A DNA stretch of 64,000 bases from [Haemophilus] ducreyi (GCF_900109315.1 NZ_FOJC01000004.1:62001-126000), one strand, 5' to 3'; positions 10,096 to 19,953 are shown, numbered from the stretch's first letter. The notes: generated from the sequence alone by a model not told the origin. Numbers and translations: made by a program.

Positions 10096-11382
10096 TTATT
10101 TTTGTGCCATAATCGCTTCAATATCAGCAATTTCTTTTGGGCAACTACAGGTTAAATTCTTATTACCATATTCGGTAATTAATAAATCATCTTCAATTCT
10201 AACACCGATACCGCGATATTGTGCCGGTACATCCGCATCAATAGGAATATAAATTCCAGGTTCTAATGTCAGCACCATTCCACTTGCAAGTGTTCGATCT
10301 TTATCCATACCATAGTCGCCTACATCATGCACATCTAGTCCTAACCAATGCCCTAAACCATGCAGATAATATTGGCGCACTGCTTGTTGTGCTAATAATT
10401 CTGTAATATCTCCTTGTAAAATGCCTAAGCGGACTAAGCCTTCTGTCATAACTTGCATAGCGGCCTGATTAGCTGCTTTAAAAGAACCATTTGGCACAAG
10501 ATATTGCGTTGCTGCTTTCATTGCATCTAAAACTAACTGATAAATCTCACGTTGGGCTGGCGAAAATTTACCATTAATTGGGAATGTGCGGGTAATATCA
10601 CTAGCATAATAAGCGAACTCTGCTCCCGCATCAATCAACAATAGTTCGCCATCTTTTAACACTTGATTATTTTCATTATAGTGCAAAATACAAGCGTTTT
10701 TACCACTGGCAACAATAGAATTATAGGCGGGAAAACGTACACCAAAGCGGCTAAATTCATATTGAATTTCACCTTCAATTTCCATTTCATAGCGATTCGG
10801 GCGCGTTTGTTGCATTGCTCTAATATGCGCCAATGAGGAAATATGGCACGCTTGTTGGATTAAGGCTAATTCTGCCGGCGATTTAAATAACCGCATTTCA
10901 GATAGCATAGGTTGCCAATTGATGACTTCAGTAAAGACATTATTCACAAGCGGATCGCCCCAACTTTGTATGCCTTCTGCATAGTAACAAGCGGTTAAAT
11001 TTTGTGTTTTTTCTGCGAAAATAAGTGATAAATCTTCTATATCAAAAGCCTTATCAACATTCAATTGTGCTGCGGCTGCATCAACACCTAGACGATAACC
11101 ATGCCACGTTTCCATTAACGGATCTTTATTTCGCACAAAAATACTGCTTTCATATTGACCATTTTGCTTAATCAACAATAATGCCGCTTCGGGCTCTGCA
11201 AAACCGGTTAAATACCAAAAATAGCTGTCTGGGCGAAATAGATAGTTGCAATCAGCATTGCGACGCTTTTCCGTTTCAGTAAAGACAATAAATGCCGAAT
11301 TTTTTTGCATCTGTTCAAACACGCGTTGACGGCGTGCAACAAATTCTTCTTTGGGTAACTCCGCTAAATATGAGAGATCCAT
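10096..11382 (-). CDS. pepP: Xaa-Pro aminopeptidase P
   Basis: Removes the N-terminal residue before proline, a cytoplasmic di-manganese peptidase. The 428 residues comprise an N-terminal creatinase-like domain and a C-terminal pita-bread domain. All five metal ligands can be read: Asp in LLIDAGAEF, Asp in YYASDITRTFP, His in HGLGHWLGLDVHD, Glu in LTLEPGIYIP and Glu in GVRIEDDLL. An AAGGGAAAATAAAATG start context is clear. In many relatives pepP precedes ubiH; here it stands alone, next to an unrelated small gene. Confidence 0.96.
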   Translation of the reverse strand: MDLSYLAELPKEEFVARRQRVFEQMQKNSAFIVFTETEKRRNADCNYLFRPDSYFWYLTGFAEPEAALLLIKQNGQYESSIFVRNKDPLMETWHGYRLGVDAAAAQLNVDKAFDIEDLSLIFAEKTQNLTACYYAEGIQSWGDPLVNNVFTEVINWQPMLSEMRLFKSPAELALIQQACHISSLAHIRAMQQTRPNRYEMEIEGEIQYEFSRFGVRFPAYNSIVASGKNACILHYNENNQVLKDGELLLIDAGAEFAYYASDITRTFPINGKFSPAQREIYQLVLDAMKAATQYLVPNGSFKAANQAAMQVMTEGLVRLGILQGDITELLAQQAVRQYYLHGLGHWLGLDVHDVGDYGMDKDRTLASGMVLTLEPGIYIPIDADVPAQYRGIGVRIEDDLLITEYGNKNLTCSCPKEIADIEAIMAQK

Positions 11383-11476
11383 TTTATTTTCCCTTATAAA
11401 TTCATATAACTAACATAAGTAATCGATTTAATCTAGTCAATTGACAGGATTCGATTTTAGAATATTTTATAAAAAA

Positions 11477-11498
11477 GCACTCGTTAAAAAACGAGTGC
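11477..11498 (-). terminator. Terminator of the small tandem-repeat protein gene
   Basis: Perfect 9-base stem GCACTCGTT (11477-11485) with AACGAGTGC (11490-11498), loop AAAA. On the minus strand it is followed by T6. It lies 20 bases after the stop of the gene at 11518-11760, confirming a discrete short transcript. Confidence 0.85.
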
Positions 11499-11517
11499 CA
11501 TAATTTAATCATTACAA

Positions 11518-11760
11518 TTAACGAGATTTTTTTGATTGCGCTAATACTGAACCGGCTAATGATTTTACAGTATCAGAACAATGTTCCGAAGTAAGCACTT
11601 TTGATGCCTTTGATTCTAATTCTTTACTAGTAACTTTATCCGTATTCGTTTGGGACAACACTGAACCCGCTAATTCTTTTTCAATTTTAGAAGCATTAGG
11701 ATCTTTTAAAATCTTTGCAGCTAACGATCCTAATTCTTTTGAACTATGTTTATTACTCAT
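11518..11760 (-). CDS. Small protein of two 32-residue repeats, function unknown
   Basis: An 80-residue hydrophilic protein that I do not recognise. It is an internal duplication: residues 6-37 (SSKELGSLAAKILKDP then ending ELAGSVLSQ) and residues 44-75 (TSKELESKASKVL then ending SLAGSVLAQ), period 38. It has no signal peptide and no membrane segment; one Cys at 61. Each copy looks like two helices joined by a turn. The gene is well supported: GTAGGAGT ribosome site, own upstream gap of 112 bases, and a perfect terminator directly after it. Expression is therefore likely monocistronic. It may be a stress-type or DNA- or protein-binding small protein; nothing in the context decides this. Confidence 0.75.
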   Translation of the reverse strand: MSNKHSSKELGSLAAKILKDPNASKIEKELAGSVLSQTNTDKVTSKELESKASKVLTSEHCSDTVKSLAGSVLAQSKKSR

Positions 11761-11872
11761 ATATCTATTACTCCTACCTTAATTTTTTCAAGATAAAAAA
11801 TAACTATTCTTCAGCTAGTTAGTAAGAGTATAGGGTTAGAAATCCTTTTTTCAAGCCTTTAGATATAAATAA

Positions 11873-13900
11873 TTAAACTTCTAATAAAGCCATCTTCAAC
11901 TGCCCTATTTTATCTCTTACTGCCACCGCTTTTTCAAATTCAAGATCTTTAGCCAATTTTTGCATTTGTTGTGTTAATTGTTTTAATTCTTTTTCTAGAG
12001 CCTGCCGTGATTTAGGCGCATTAGGAGTATAACTGGCAGATTGTTCGGCAATTTTTACCGCTTGTTTGCCTTTTTTCTGTTTATCTGTTTGTCCAATATC
12101 TAGCAATTCACGAATTTTTTTATTTAATGCTTGAGGAATGATATTATGTTCTTGATTATATTTTTGCTGTTTCTCTCGGCGACGTTCTGTTTCAGTGATC
12201 GCTTTTTGCATGGAATGGGTTATTCGATCCGCATAAAGAATGGCTTTACCATTTAAATTACGTGCGGCGCGCCCAATCGTTTGAATAAGTGAACGCTCAG
12301 AGCGTAAAAAGCCTTCCTTATCCGCATCAAGAATCGCCACCAAAGCAACTTCTGGCATATCCAATCCCTCACGTAATAAGTTGATGCCAACTAACACATC
12401 AAACATACCTATCCGAAGATCATGAATAATTTCGACCCGCTCAACCGTATCAATATCACTGTGTAAATAACGGACTCGAACACCATGCTCATCTAGATAA
12501 TCGGTCAAATCTTCCGCCATTTTTTTAGTCAATGTAGTAATCAATACTCGCTCATCTAACGCTACGCGTTGCTGAATTTCAGATAACACATCATCTACTT
12601 GGCTAACCACCGGCCGTACTTCAATTATCGGATCTAACAGACCTGTTGGGCGCACTACTTGATCGATAATGTCTCCGTTCGATTTTTCTAATTCATAATT
12701 GCCCGGTGTTGCTGAAACATAAATGGTTTGCGGAGATAATCGTTCAAATTCTTCAAATTTAAGCGGTCGATTATCTAATGCCGATGGTAAGCGAAAACCA
12801 TATTGTACTAATGTTTCTTTCCTTGCCCGATCCCCGCGATACATACCACCAATTTGTGGCACGGTTACATGGCTTTCGTCAATAATTAATAAACCATCTG
12901 CGGGCATATAATCAAATAATGTTGGTGGTGGTTCACCCTCCTGACGCCCAGATAAATAGCGCGAATAATTTTCAATGCCTGAACAGTAACCTAGTTCATT
13001 AATCATCTCAATATCGAATTGTGTGCGTTGTGTAATGCGCTGTTCTTCCAACAATTTATGTTCTTTAATGAAATAATCTTGACGACCCGTTAATTCATTT
13101 TTGATCTGATCAATGGCGGTCAAAATACGTTCCCTAGGCGTGACATAGTGTGTTTTAGGGTAAATCGTATAACGTGGGATCTTACCAAAACTATGACCGG
13201 TTAGCGGATCAAACAAGGATAAATTGTCAATTTCATCATCAAATAATTCTATTCGTAATGCAATTTCATCAGATTCTGCTGGGAAAATATCAATCACTTC
13301 GCCTCGAACACGAAAAGTTGAACGCTGAAAGGCTTGATCATTGCGGGTATATTGTAGTTCTGCTAGCCGAGCAAGAATGTCGTGTTGATTAATAATGGCT
13401 CCAACTTGTAAATGCAACATCATTTGCATATATGCATTTACATCACCTAAGCCATAAATAGCAGAAACAGATGCAACGACAATAGTATCGCGACGTTCAA
13501 GAAAAGACTTAGTTGCCGATAATCGCATCTGTTCAATTTGTTCATTAATCGAAGCATCTTTTTCAATAAAAGTATCACTCGCCGGCACATACGCTTCTGG
13601 CTGATAATAATCATAATAAGAAACAAAATATTCCACTGCATTTTCGGGAAAAAAGGCTTTCATTTCAGCATATAATTGTGCAGCTAGCGTTTTATTAGGT
13701 GCAAGTAACATTGCAGGTCGGTTAAGTTGTGCAATTACATTAGCAATAGTAAAGGTTTTGCCTGATCCGGTTACGCCAAGTAATGTTTGATGTGCTAAGC
13801 CATCTTGCAAACCTTCAGTTAATTTTTTAATCGCCGACGGCTGATCACCTGAAGGTGCAAAAGGGCTATGTAGAATAAAAGGTTTACCTGGTTTGCTCAT
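11873..13900 (-). CDS. uvrB: Excinuclease ABC subunit B
   Basis: Damage-verifying helicase-like subunit of nucleotide excision repair. At 675 residues it is full length. It shows Walker [10 protein letters not shown] near residue 44, the beta-hairpin [12 protein letters not shown] near residue 95 that clamps DNA, helicase motifs including TIGRAARN, and the C-terminal UVR motif ([20 protein letters not shown]) for UvrC/UvrA contact. I see no SOS box of the CTG-N10-CAG form in the 55 bases upstream, so it may be co-transcribed with rnm or lack LexA control. Confidence 0.98.
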   Translation of the reverse strand: MSKPGKPFILHSPFAPSGDQPSAIKKLTEGLQDGLAHQTLLGVTGSGKTFTIANVIAQLNRPAMLLAPNKTLAAQLYAEMKAFFPENAVEYFVSYYDYYQPEAYVPASDTFIEKDASINEQIEQMRLSATKSFLERRDTIVVASVSAIYGLGDVNAYMQMMLHLQVGAIINQHDILARLAELQYTRNDQAFQRSTFRVRGEVIDIFPAESDEIALRIELFDDEIDNLSLFDPLTGHSFGKIPRYTIYPKTHYVTPRERILTAIDQIKNELTGRQDYFIKEHKLLEEQRITQRTQFDIEMINELGYCSGIENYSRYLSGRQEGEPPPTLFDYMPADGLLIIDESHVTVPQIGGMYRGDRARKETLVQYGFRLPSALDNRPLKFEEFERLSPQTIYVSATPGNYELEKSNGDIIDQVVRPTGLLDPIIEVRPVVSQVDDVLSEIQQRVALDERVLITTLTKKMAEDLTDYLDEHGVRVRYLHSDIDTVERVEIIHDLRIGMFDVLVGINLLREGLDMPEVALVAILDADKEGFLRSERSLIQTIGRAARNLNGKAILYADRITHSMQKAITETERRREKQQKYNQEHNIIPQALNKKIRELLDIGQTDKQKKGKQAVKIAEQSASYTPNAPKSRQALEKELKQLTQQMQKLAKDLEFEKAVAVRDKIGQLKMALLEV

Positions 13901-13955
13901 AATTGAATCCTAATCCGAAAAAACGATGCGCATTGCATAAACAAGCACAAAATTA

Positions 13956-14783
13956 TTATTGTGTGGTAAACAATTGCCAAATTGGTTTACACGTTGTTGG
14001 TAAGGTTAAACTTTTACCTAACTCAATCCAGCCTGTCGGATAATGAAAATCAGAACCCACCGAAGCATATAAATCAAATTCGCTTGCCCAACGTGCAATT
14101 AACTGTCGTTGATCAGGCCTTTGGCCACAACTAGCAACTTCTATGCCATCGCCCCCAGCTTGTTTAAAATGTTCAATTAAAGCACGAAGCCAACGAGCGG
14201 TCATTTTATAGCGTAACGGATGCGCTAAACAAATTACACCGCCTGCCTGATGGGTAACATCAATAACGTGCGATATGCTAGACCATTGCGGTTTAACATA
14301 GGCTATTTTGCCTGTGCCTAAATATTTTTTAAATGCGTGTTCAATATTACGAACATAATCTTGCTGTACTAAAAAACGAGCATAATGTGCACGGGTAACC
14401 TCACCATTCGCTAACATTTTTGCACCGTGATAAGCATTTGGAATACCTGCTTTAGCTAATTTTTCGCCAATTTCGACCGCTCTTTGCTCACGCAATACGG
14501 CATGATGCTGTAAAAGTTCAATTAATGCCGGATGATGTTCATCTATATCCAATGCCGTTAAATGAATATTTTTATTTTGCCATAATGCAGAGATCTCTAC
14601 CCCACTAATTAACTGAATAGGTTGAGATTCAGCCGCTATTTTAGCTTCTTGGATACCTGCTAATGTATCGTGATCCGTTAAAGCAAGAACATCAACCTTT
14701 TGTTCAACTGCACGTAATATCAATTCTGTTGGCGTTAACATACCATCTGAAGCAGTGCTATGCGAATGTAAATCATAAATCAT
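13956..14783 (-). CDS. rnm: PHP-domain nuclease, RNase AM (YciV/TrpH family)
   Basis: The 275-residue PHP phosphoesterase has the metal-binding motifs DLHSHSTASDG at residues 4-14, LTDHDTLAG near residue 36, and late His/Asp motifs LAHPLRY and GSDFHYP. In E. coli the ortholog trims the 5' ends of 5S and other rRNAs (RNase AM). The ATG follows the glycosylase stop by 3 bases, so translation is coupled. uvrB lies 55 bases further on. The family has also been called TrpH because of an old link to trp genes, which is absent here. Confidence 0.88.
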   Translation of the reverse strand: MIYDLHSHSTASDGMLTPTELILRAVEQKVDVLALTDHDTLAGIQEAKIAAESQPIQLISGVEISALWQNKNIHLTALDIDEHHPALIELLQHHAVLREQRAVEIGEKLAKAGIPNAYHGAKMLANGEVTRAHYARFLVQQDYVRNIEHAFKKYLGTGKIAYVKPQWSSISHVIDVTHQAGGVICLAHPLRYKMTARWLRALIEHFKQAGGDGIEVASCGQRPDQRQLIARWASEFDLYASVGSDFHYPTGWIELGKSLTLPTTCKPIWQLFTTQ

Positions 14784-14786
14784 AGC

Positions 14787-15386
14787 TTAAAGTAACCCTA
14801 CTCTGACAAAAAATTGACGATATGCTTCCACTTTTTTAGCCAGACTTAATGGATAAGCGCGCGAGGTAGATGGTAAACGATATAAATATAATGTTCTATC
14901 CGTTGTATAAGGATAATCAATCCATTCATTTGTTTTCGGCAATTTACTCTTTTCAGGTAATAAACTTAATAAGGTTTCCGTTGCAAGCCCGCCCGTGGTA
15001 AATAACCATTTTAACTGTGGCAATTCGGTTAATAATGCTTGCATATCAATCGCATCAATAATTTTCAGATCTTTATCTGAAGCATTACCTTTTAAACGAA
15101 TGGCGGTTTGTGCAGAAGAACAAAGTGCAATGCCTTTTTCTCTTAAAAACGCTTCAATCCGCACTGGATCAAAACGTTTTTCTTGATCAACTCGAAAATG
15201 ATCAAGATTCTTATAAAAAAGCAATCCCATAATCCGCCACATATCGTTTTGAAAATTTGGATAATGAAATTCCATACACCGTTTTTCACTGGTCGGTGGA
15301 AATGTACCTAACATTGCCACTGTAGCAGATTTTGGCAAAATTGCTGGAAAAGGATGATATTCTAATGGTAGATTGCGTTCAGACAT
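14787..15386 (-). CDS. Uracil-DNA-glycosylase superfamily protein
   Basis: A 199-residue protein of the UDG-like fold. Motif 1 appears as MLGTFPPTS near residue 25, where the usual water-activating position follows a Gly-x-x-Pro turn. The DNA-intercalation motif appears as LPSTSRAYP near residue 173. It is closer to the divergent Mug/UDG-like families than to classical Ung. Substrate range cannot be read from sequence. It sits 21 bases after sbcB and 3 bases before rnm in one nucleic-acid operon, which supports a DNA repair role. Confidence 0.78.
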   Translation of the reverse strand: MSERNLPLEYHPFPAILPKSATVAMLGTFPPTSEKRCMEFHYPNFQNDMWRIMGLLFYKNLDHFRVDQEKRFDPVRIEAFLREKGIALCSSAQTAIRLKGNASDKDLKIIDAIDMQALLTELPQLKWLFTTGGLATETLLSLLPEKSKLPKTNEWIDYPYTTDRTLYLYRLPSTSRAYPLSLAKKVEAYRQFFVRVGLL

Positions 15387-15407
15387 TCGATAATGGTTCT
15401 CTGCAAG

Positions 15408-16952
15408 TTATTTAATTAATGTTTTCAACAAGTCAAGTTTTGTTGCCTTATCAATCTGTTGCTCTGCCACTTTATTTAGTTCTGCCATTAATTGGTTCTT
15501 TTGAGCAGCGCTTGGCAAAGGCAATGTACATTGTGAAAGCTGTGTCGCATAAGCGGTCAGATCTTCTAATAATTTTACTTTGTCTGCGTGATCAGCATAA
15601 CGCTCAAATAAGTTTGCGATTTCCTGACTAAATTGCTCCGCTTTTGCATCAATTTGTTGATGACAATATTTCTGCCATTTAATCTGCTCTGCCCGTGTTA
15701 ATGTATTTGGGAAATGCCTTGCTCGATAGTGGAATAACAACGGTTCTACACGTTTATCTGCAAATTTTAAACCATGCTCAGCGAGTTGTTCTGGTTTTAA
15801 TGTACGTAAAATAGCTAAGTTGTTTTTATCCCCATTTGAAAAAAAACTGTCGTATAACGTCGTTTCTACGTTGTTTGAAGGCGCAAAAATACGCTCATCG
15901 TTGAATATTTCAATCACCTTCTCTCGAACGACTGCTTTTTGTGCTTGTAACTTAGCTAAATTTAGCAAGCATTGTGAACGATCAATCGCCAAACGCGTTG
16001 CATTTTCTGCTAGTAAGGTTTTAGCTGGCGCTAAAATTGGGCATTTGTTTAGATGAACTAACTTCAACGGCACTGGAGATTCGTGTTCAGCTAAAGCATC
16101 ACGTTTAGTATATAAACGCTGTTTTAATACCTCCGCAGTATCATTTAGTAGCCCTTGTATATCACCTGATAAGTCACAGACAATCACGGCATTCTGATTC
16201 GTGGGATGCCAAGCAAGAGGTAAAATCAACGCAGTATTACCGCGATAGTTACCTAACATACCTGAGACGTGCACTAATGGCGTTAACTCGGCCGGATCAA
16301 TTAATTTTTCAAGCACTTTTTTACTTCTTTTTTCAAAAAAGAAGTCAAATAATTTGCGCTGTTTTTGCTTAATTAATTTTGCTATTTCAATCGTGGCATA
16401 TACATCTGCCATCGCGTCGTGCGCATTCTGATGTGCAATAGCATTTGCTTTCGTCAAATGCTCTAACTTGAAAGAAGGTTCATCTTTTTCATTTTTAGGC
16501 CACTCAATGCCGGACGGACGTAATGCATAGCACGCGCGCACTAAATCAAGTAAATCCCAACGGGAATTGCCGTTCTTCCAACAATATTCATAAGGATCAT
16601 AAAAATTACGAAAGAACGTATAACGAGTCATTTCATCATCATAACGGATATTGTTATAACCAATAATGCAAGTATTAGGTTGACTAAATTCGTGATGAAT
16701 ACGTTGAGCAAATTCTGGTTCTGACAAGCCTTTTTCATTACAGAGTTGTGGTGTAATGCCTGTTACCATCACTGCTTCAGCTGAAGGCAAATAATCATTA
16801 GTTTGTTTACAATAAAATATTACCGGTTCACCGATAATATTAAATTCACTATCCGTACGAATACCCGCAAATTGCGCAGGTCGATCAGTTGCTGGATTTA
16901 TGCCGAAACTTTCATAATCATAAAAGAAAAAAGTAAAATTGTTGTTGTTCAT
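15408..16952 (-). CDS. sbcB: Exodeoxyribonuclease I
   Basis: 3'-5' single-strand DNA exonuclease acting in mismatch repair and recombination. From the ATG at 16952, with an AAGGCG site just upstream, the protein is 514 residues, longer at the C-terminus than E. coli (475). The DEDDh exonuclease domain opens FFFYDYESFG with Asp and Glu ligands near residue 11, and the final HD pair is in QNAHDAMADV near residue 180. An SH3-like part and helical C-terminal part follow. A 19-residue upstream frame extension (to 17009) lacks a ribosome site. First gene of sbcB-glycosylase-rnm. Confidence 0.95.
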   Translation of the reverse strand: MNNNNFTFFFYDYESFGINPATDRPAQFAGIRTDSEFNIIGEPVIFYCKQTNDYLPSAEAVMVTGITPQLCNEKGLSEPEFAQRIHHEFSQPNTCIIGYNNIRYDDEMTRYTFFRNFYDPYEYCWKNGNSRWDLLDLVRACYALRPSGIEWPKNEKDEPSFKLEHLTKANAIAHQNAHDAMADVYATIEIAKLIKQKQRKLFDFFFEKRSKKVLEKLIDPAELTPLVHVSGMLGNYRGNTALILPLAWHPTNQNAVIVCDLSGDIQGLLNDTAEVLKQRLYTKRDALAEHESPVPLKLVHLNKCPILAPAKTLLAENATRLAIDRSQCLLNLAKLQAQKAVVREKVIEIFNDERIFAPSNNVETTLYDSFFSNGDKNNLAILRTLKPEQLAEHGLKFADKRVEPLLFHYRARHFPNTLTRAEQIKWQKYCHQQIDAKAEQFSQEIANLFERYADHADKVKLLEDLTAYATQLSQCTLPLPSAAQKNQLMAELNKVAEQQIDKATKLDLLKTLIK

Positions 16953-17091
16953 CGCCTTACTCAAATAACAAATCAAATGATTAATATTGTAACATAGACA
17001 AGCGGGCAAATTTGCAGGAAATTTATGCTTAATGGATCAAGCTAATCTAATTGCCGTCTGCTAATAGCGCTGATAGACAAATAAATTGCAT

Positions 17092-17172
17092 AAAAAAAAC
17101 CCGACACAAAAAATTCTGTATCGGGCGAGGTCTTACCTAAGGAAATGAAAAAAACTGCTTGAGTTCCGTCAA
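17092..17172 (-). ncRNA. Candidate small RNA ending at an orphan terminator
   Basis: On the minus strand CCCGATACA-type and TGTGTCGGG-type arms (17117-17125 and 17100-17108, one mismatch) form a strong hairpin followed by T8: a textbook intrinsic terminator. No minus-strand gene precedes it, because asnS reads the other way. Upstream on the same strand a small hairpin CTTGA-CGGAAC-TCAAG (about 17157-17172) and a U-rich linker occur. This is the arrangement of a Hfq-type small RNA of about 80 bases. Promoter elements are weak by eye, so the 5' end is a guess. The rest of the 500-base gap (16953-17454) holds the asnS leader and no convincing protein gene. Confidence 0.4.
17100..17125 (-). terminator. 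Orphan intrinsic terminator, minus strand
   Basis: Nine-base stem with one mismatch, loop AAAAAATTC-like, then T8 on the minus strand. It lies 148 bases before the sbcB start and cannot serve asnS, so it must end an unannotated transcript or a leader of sbcB. Confidence 0.75.
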
Positions 17173-17340
17173 GTTAGTATTAAGTATGACTGACGTGATC
17201 TGATAAAGTTCAGTTAATTTGCAAAAAAAGCGGTATTTTTTTATGATTTTTATTTTCATTTGCATAAGCTGTACAAAAACAATGCAAACAAGGTTACGCC
17301 GATTAAATTTCAATCTCACACAAATTCTGATGAAAATGCC

Positions 17341-17369
17341 AAAAAGTCCAAAAAGTCCAAAAAATGGAC
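17341..17369. repeat. Short tandem repeat upstream of asnS
   Basis: The 9-base unit AAAAAGTCC occurs twice in tandem (17341-17358), followed by an imperfect third copy. The end forms a small hairpin GTCCA-AAAAA-TGGAC (17355-17369). It is 86 bases before the asnS ATG, outside any supported gene. Confidence 0.6.
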
Positions 17370-17454
17370 AATTTCCTTTATTTCCTAACATATTCTTGTA
17401 AAATATTGAGTATTATTTTCTACATAAAACTCACAATAACGTTTGAGGTATTCA

Positions 17455-18858
17455 ATGTCTAAATTTCCAACAGTTTCAGAAATCCTATCTGGCAAAATTG
17501 TAGTGGGTGAAAAAGTGACTGTACGTGGTTGGGTACGTACTCGCCGTGACTCAAAAGCGGGGTTATCATTTTTAACAGTCTATGATGGTTCTTGTTTTGA
17601 ACCAATTCAAGTAATTATTAACAAGGACTTAGCTAATTATCAAACAGAAATATTACGTTTAACGGCAGGTTGCTCAGTAATTGTAACAGGAAACATTGTT
17701 GAATCGCCGGCAAGCGGGCAAGCGGTCGAATTACACGCACTAGAGGTAGAAGTTGTAGGTTGGGTTGATGATCCAGATACTTACCCTATGGCCGCTAAAC
17801 GCCACTCTATTGAATATCTCCGTGAAGTAGCACATTTACGTCCTCGCACTAACTTAATTGGCGCGGTAGCACGTGTCCGTCACTGTTTAGCACAAGCCAT
17901 TCATCGTTTCTTTAATGAACAAGGATTTTATTGGGTTGCTACACCATTAATTACCGCCTCAGATACTGAAGGCGCCGGTGAAATGTTCCGTGTTTCAACC
18001 TTAGATTTAGAAAACTTGCCACGAACAGAACACGGTAAAATAGATTATAGCCAAGATTTCTTTGGTAAAGAGGCATTCTTGACCGTTTCAGGTCAACTAA
18101 ATGGTGAAAGCTATGCTTGTGCATTAAGTAAAGTCTATACTTTTGGTCCGACTTTCCGAGCAGAAAATTCAAATACGACTCGCCATTTGGCTGAATTTTG
18201 GATGGTTGAACCTGAATTCGCATTTGCAACTTTAGCAGATAACGCAAAATTAGCTGAAGATATGTTGAAATATGTATTTAAAGCGGTGTTAGAAGAACGT
18301 AAAGATGATATGCAATTTTTTGCAAAACATGTTGATAAAGAAGTCATTACACGCTTAGAAAACTTCATTACTGCACCTTTTGCTCAAGTTGATTATAGTG
18401 ATGCGATTGAGATTCTCTTAAAATCTGGCAAAAAATTTGAATTTCCTGTCGCTTGGGGTGTTGATCTTTCTTCTGAACACGAACGTTTCCTTGCCGAAGA
18501 ACATTTTAAATCCCCTGTCGTGGTAAAAAACTATCCAAAAGATATTAAAGCATTTTATATGCGTTTAAATGATGATGGTAAAACCGTAGCCGCAATGGAC
18601 GTATTAGCACCAGGTATTGGTGAGATTATCGGTGGTTCACAACGTGAAGAACGTTTAGCTGTATTAGATGCGCGTATGATAGAAATGGGACTTAATCCTG
18701 AAGATTATTGGTGGTATCGTGATTTACGTAAATACGGAACAGTCCCGCATGCAGGCTTTGGCTTAGGTTTTGAGCGCTTAATTGTTTATGTTACCGGCTT
18801 ACAAAATATCCGTGAAGTGATTCCATTCCCACGCGCGCCACGTAATGCAAATTTCTAA
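17455..18858 (+). CDS. asnS: Asparagine--tRNA ligase
   Basis: Class II synthetase that charges tRNA-Asn; 467 residues from the ATG at 17455, against 466 in E. coli. The N-terminal OB-fold anticodon domain has [14 protein letters not shown]. The catalytic domain shows [32 protein letters not shown] (motif 2 region) and the motif 3 stretch [10 protein letters not shown] near the end. GAGGT at 17445-17449 fixes the start; the frame extends 4 codons further upstream without support. Its long leader contains a tandem repeat and the candidate small RNA on the other strand. Confidence 0.97.
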   Translation: MSKFPTVSEILSGKIVVGEKVTVRGWVRTRRDSKAGLSFLTVYDGSCFEPIQVIINKDLANYQTEILRLTAGCSVIVTGNIVESPASGQAVELHALEVEVVGWVDDPDTYPMAAKRHSIEYLREVAHLRPRTNLIGAVARVRHCLAQAIHRFFNEQGFYWVATPLITASDTEGAGEMFRVSTLDLENLPRTEHGKIDYSQDFFGKEAFLTVSGQLNGESYACALSKVYTFGPTFRAENSNTTRHLAEFWMVEPEFAFATLADNAKLAEDMLKYVFKAVLEERKDDMQFFAKHVDKEVITRLENFITAPFAQVDYSDAIEILLKSGKKFEFPVAWGVDLSSEHERFLAEEHFKSPVVVKNYPKDIKAFYMRLNDDGKTVAAMDVLAPGIGEIIGGSQREERLAVLDARMIEMGLNPEDYWWYRDLRKYGTVPHAGFGLGFERLIVYVTGLQNIREVIPFPRAPRNANF

Positions 18859-18890
18859 TTTGAATGGCGTTAAATAAATTCAATATATTA

Positions 18891-18915
18891 GGCGAGTATT
18901 TAACTCGCCTTTTTT
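18891..18915 (+). terminator. Terminator of asnS
   Basis: GGCGAGT (18891-18897) pairs with ACTCGCC (18903-18909), loop ATTTA, followed by T6. Confidence 0.9.
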
Positions 18916-18960
18916 GATTATCAGAGATTGCAACAAATTTTTACTAAAATACCCGCTTGA

Positions 18961-19953
18961 TTAACTGATTAATGTTTTGTTAGGTTGCTGAGCAATTTCC
19001 CTAGCCAATTTAGGCACCAAATAACCTGAGCTAATCCTTTGCAGTTCTTTATAAATAACTAATGCTTGCTGATCATCAATAAAAAAATGGCTAGCACCTT
19101 CTACTTTATCTAATAAATGCAAATAATATGGCAAAATACCTGCCGTAAAAAGCTTGTCGTTTAATGCTTTTAAGGTTTTTGCATTATCATTTATACCTTT
19201 CAATAAAACTGCTTGATTCAATACGGTTACATTCGCTTGCTTCAATAAACTAATTTTAGAAGCTAATATATCATCTAACTCATTAGCGTGGTTAATATGT
19301 GTCACTACGACTATATTCAAAGGCGATTTTGATAACCGGTCACATAATTGACGATTGATTCGATTAGGAATAACCACAGGTAAACGCGTATGGATCCGCA
19401 ATGTTTTAATATGTGGAAATTGCTCGATTTGCGTTAATAACCAAGCTAACTCATTGTCTTTCGCCATCATCGGGTCGCCACCCGAAAAAATAACTTCTTC
19501 AAGCTCTTTATGATCAGCAATGTAAGCGAGCCCCTGTTGCCAAGCTAACTGGCCACTTTTGACTTCAGCATAAGGGAAATGCCTACGAAAGCAATAACGA
19601 CAATTAATTGCACAACTATTTTTAATCATAAACAGCAATCTGTTTTGATATTTATGCAAAATATTAGGTGCTGGGCTATATTGTTCTTGTAACGGATCTT
19701 TGCTAAATCCTCTGGCTTGAACAAATTCATCTTGAAGTGACATGGCTTGCAAAAACAAAGGATCATAACGATCCCCTTTGCGCATTTTCACTGCGAATGG
19801 GCGTGGTACACGTAATGGAAATAACCGTCGTGCTTGAATATCCGCTTGGAATAATCCTGGGTCTAATTCCAAAAAGTGTAATAACTCTACTGGATCTTTA
19901 AATGCTTCGGCTAAATCAATCAGCCAATCGGTTTGGTCAAGTTGAGTTGACAT
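18961..19953 (-). CDS. epmB: Elongation factor P (R)-beta-lysine ligation pathway aminomutase
   Basis: Radical-SAM, PLP-dependent lysine 2,3-aminomutase homolog that makes (R)-beta-lysine for modification of EF-P. The 330 residues carry the radical-SAM cysteines C114, C118 and C121 (CAINCRYC), then a GGDP motif (EVIFSGGDPMMAKD) and the PLP-lysine region near the C-terminus. Its substrate protein EF-P is encoded 0.8 kb away on the plus strand. The partner ligase epmA is not in this window. Confidence 0.94.
   Translation of the reverse strand: MSTQLDQTDWLIDLAEAFKDPVELLHFLELDPGLFQADIQARRLFPLRVPRPFAVKMRKGDRYDPLFLQAMSLQDEFVQARGFSKDPLQEQYSPAPNILHKYQNRLLFMIKNSCAINCRYCFRRHFPYAEVKSGQLAWQQGLAYIADHKELEEVIFSGGDPMMAKDNELAWLLTQIEQFPHIKTLRIHTRLPVVIPNRINRQLCDRLSKSPLNIVVVTHINHANELDDILASKISLLKQANVTVLNQAVLLKGINDNAKTLKALNDKLFTAGILPYYLHLLDKVEGASHFFIDDQQALVIYKELQRISSGYLVPKLAREIAQQPNKTLIS

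Noticed and set aside
17143-17160. Five-codon plus-strand peptide MKKTA after AAGGAA, as an asnS leader peptide
   Set aside because: It has no run of Asn codons and no attenuator hairpin before asnS, so a leader-peptide mechanism is not supported.
17092-17310. GcvB small RNA
   Set aside because: The region is T-rich and has a similar terminal layout, but it lacks the GU-rich GTTGTGTT seed, so I do not assign it.
17137-17391. Open frame of 84 codons on the minus strand upstream of asnS
   Set aside because: Composition is driven by the A/T-rich tandem repeat (FFGLFGLFG); no ribosome site and no family. The orphan terminator downstream is better explained by a small RNA.
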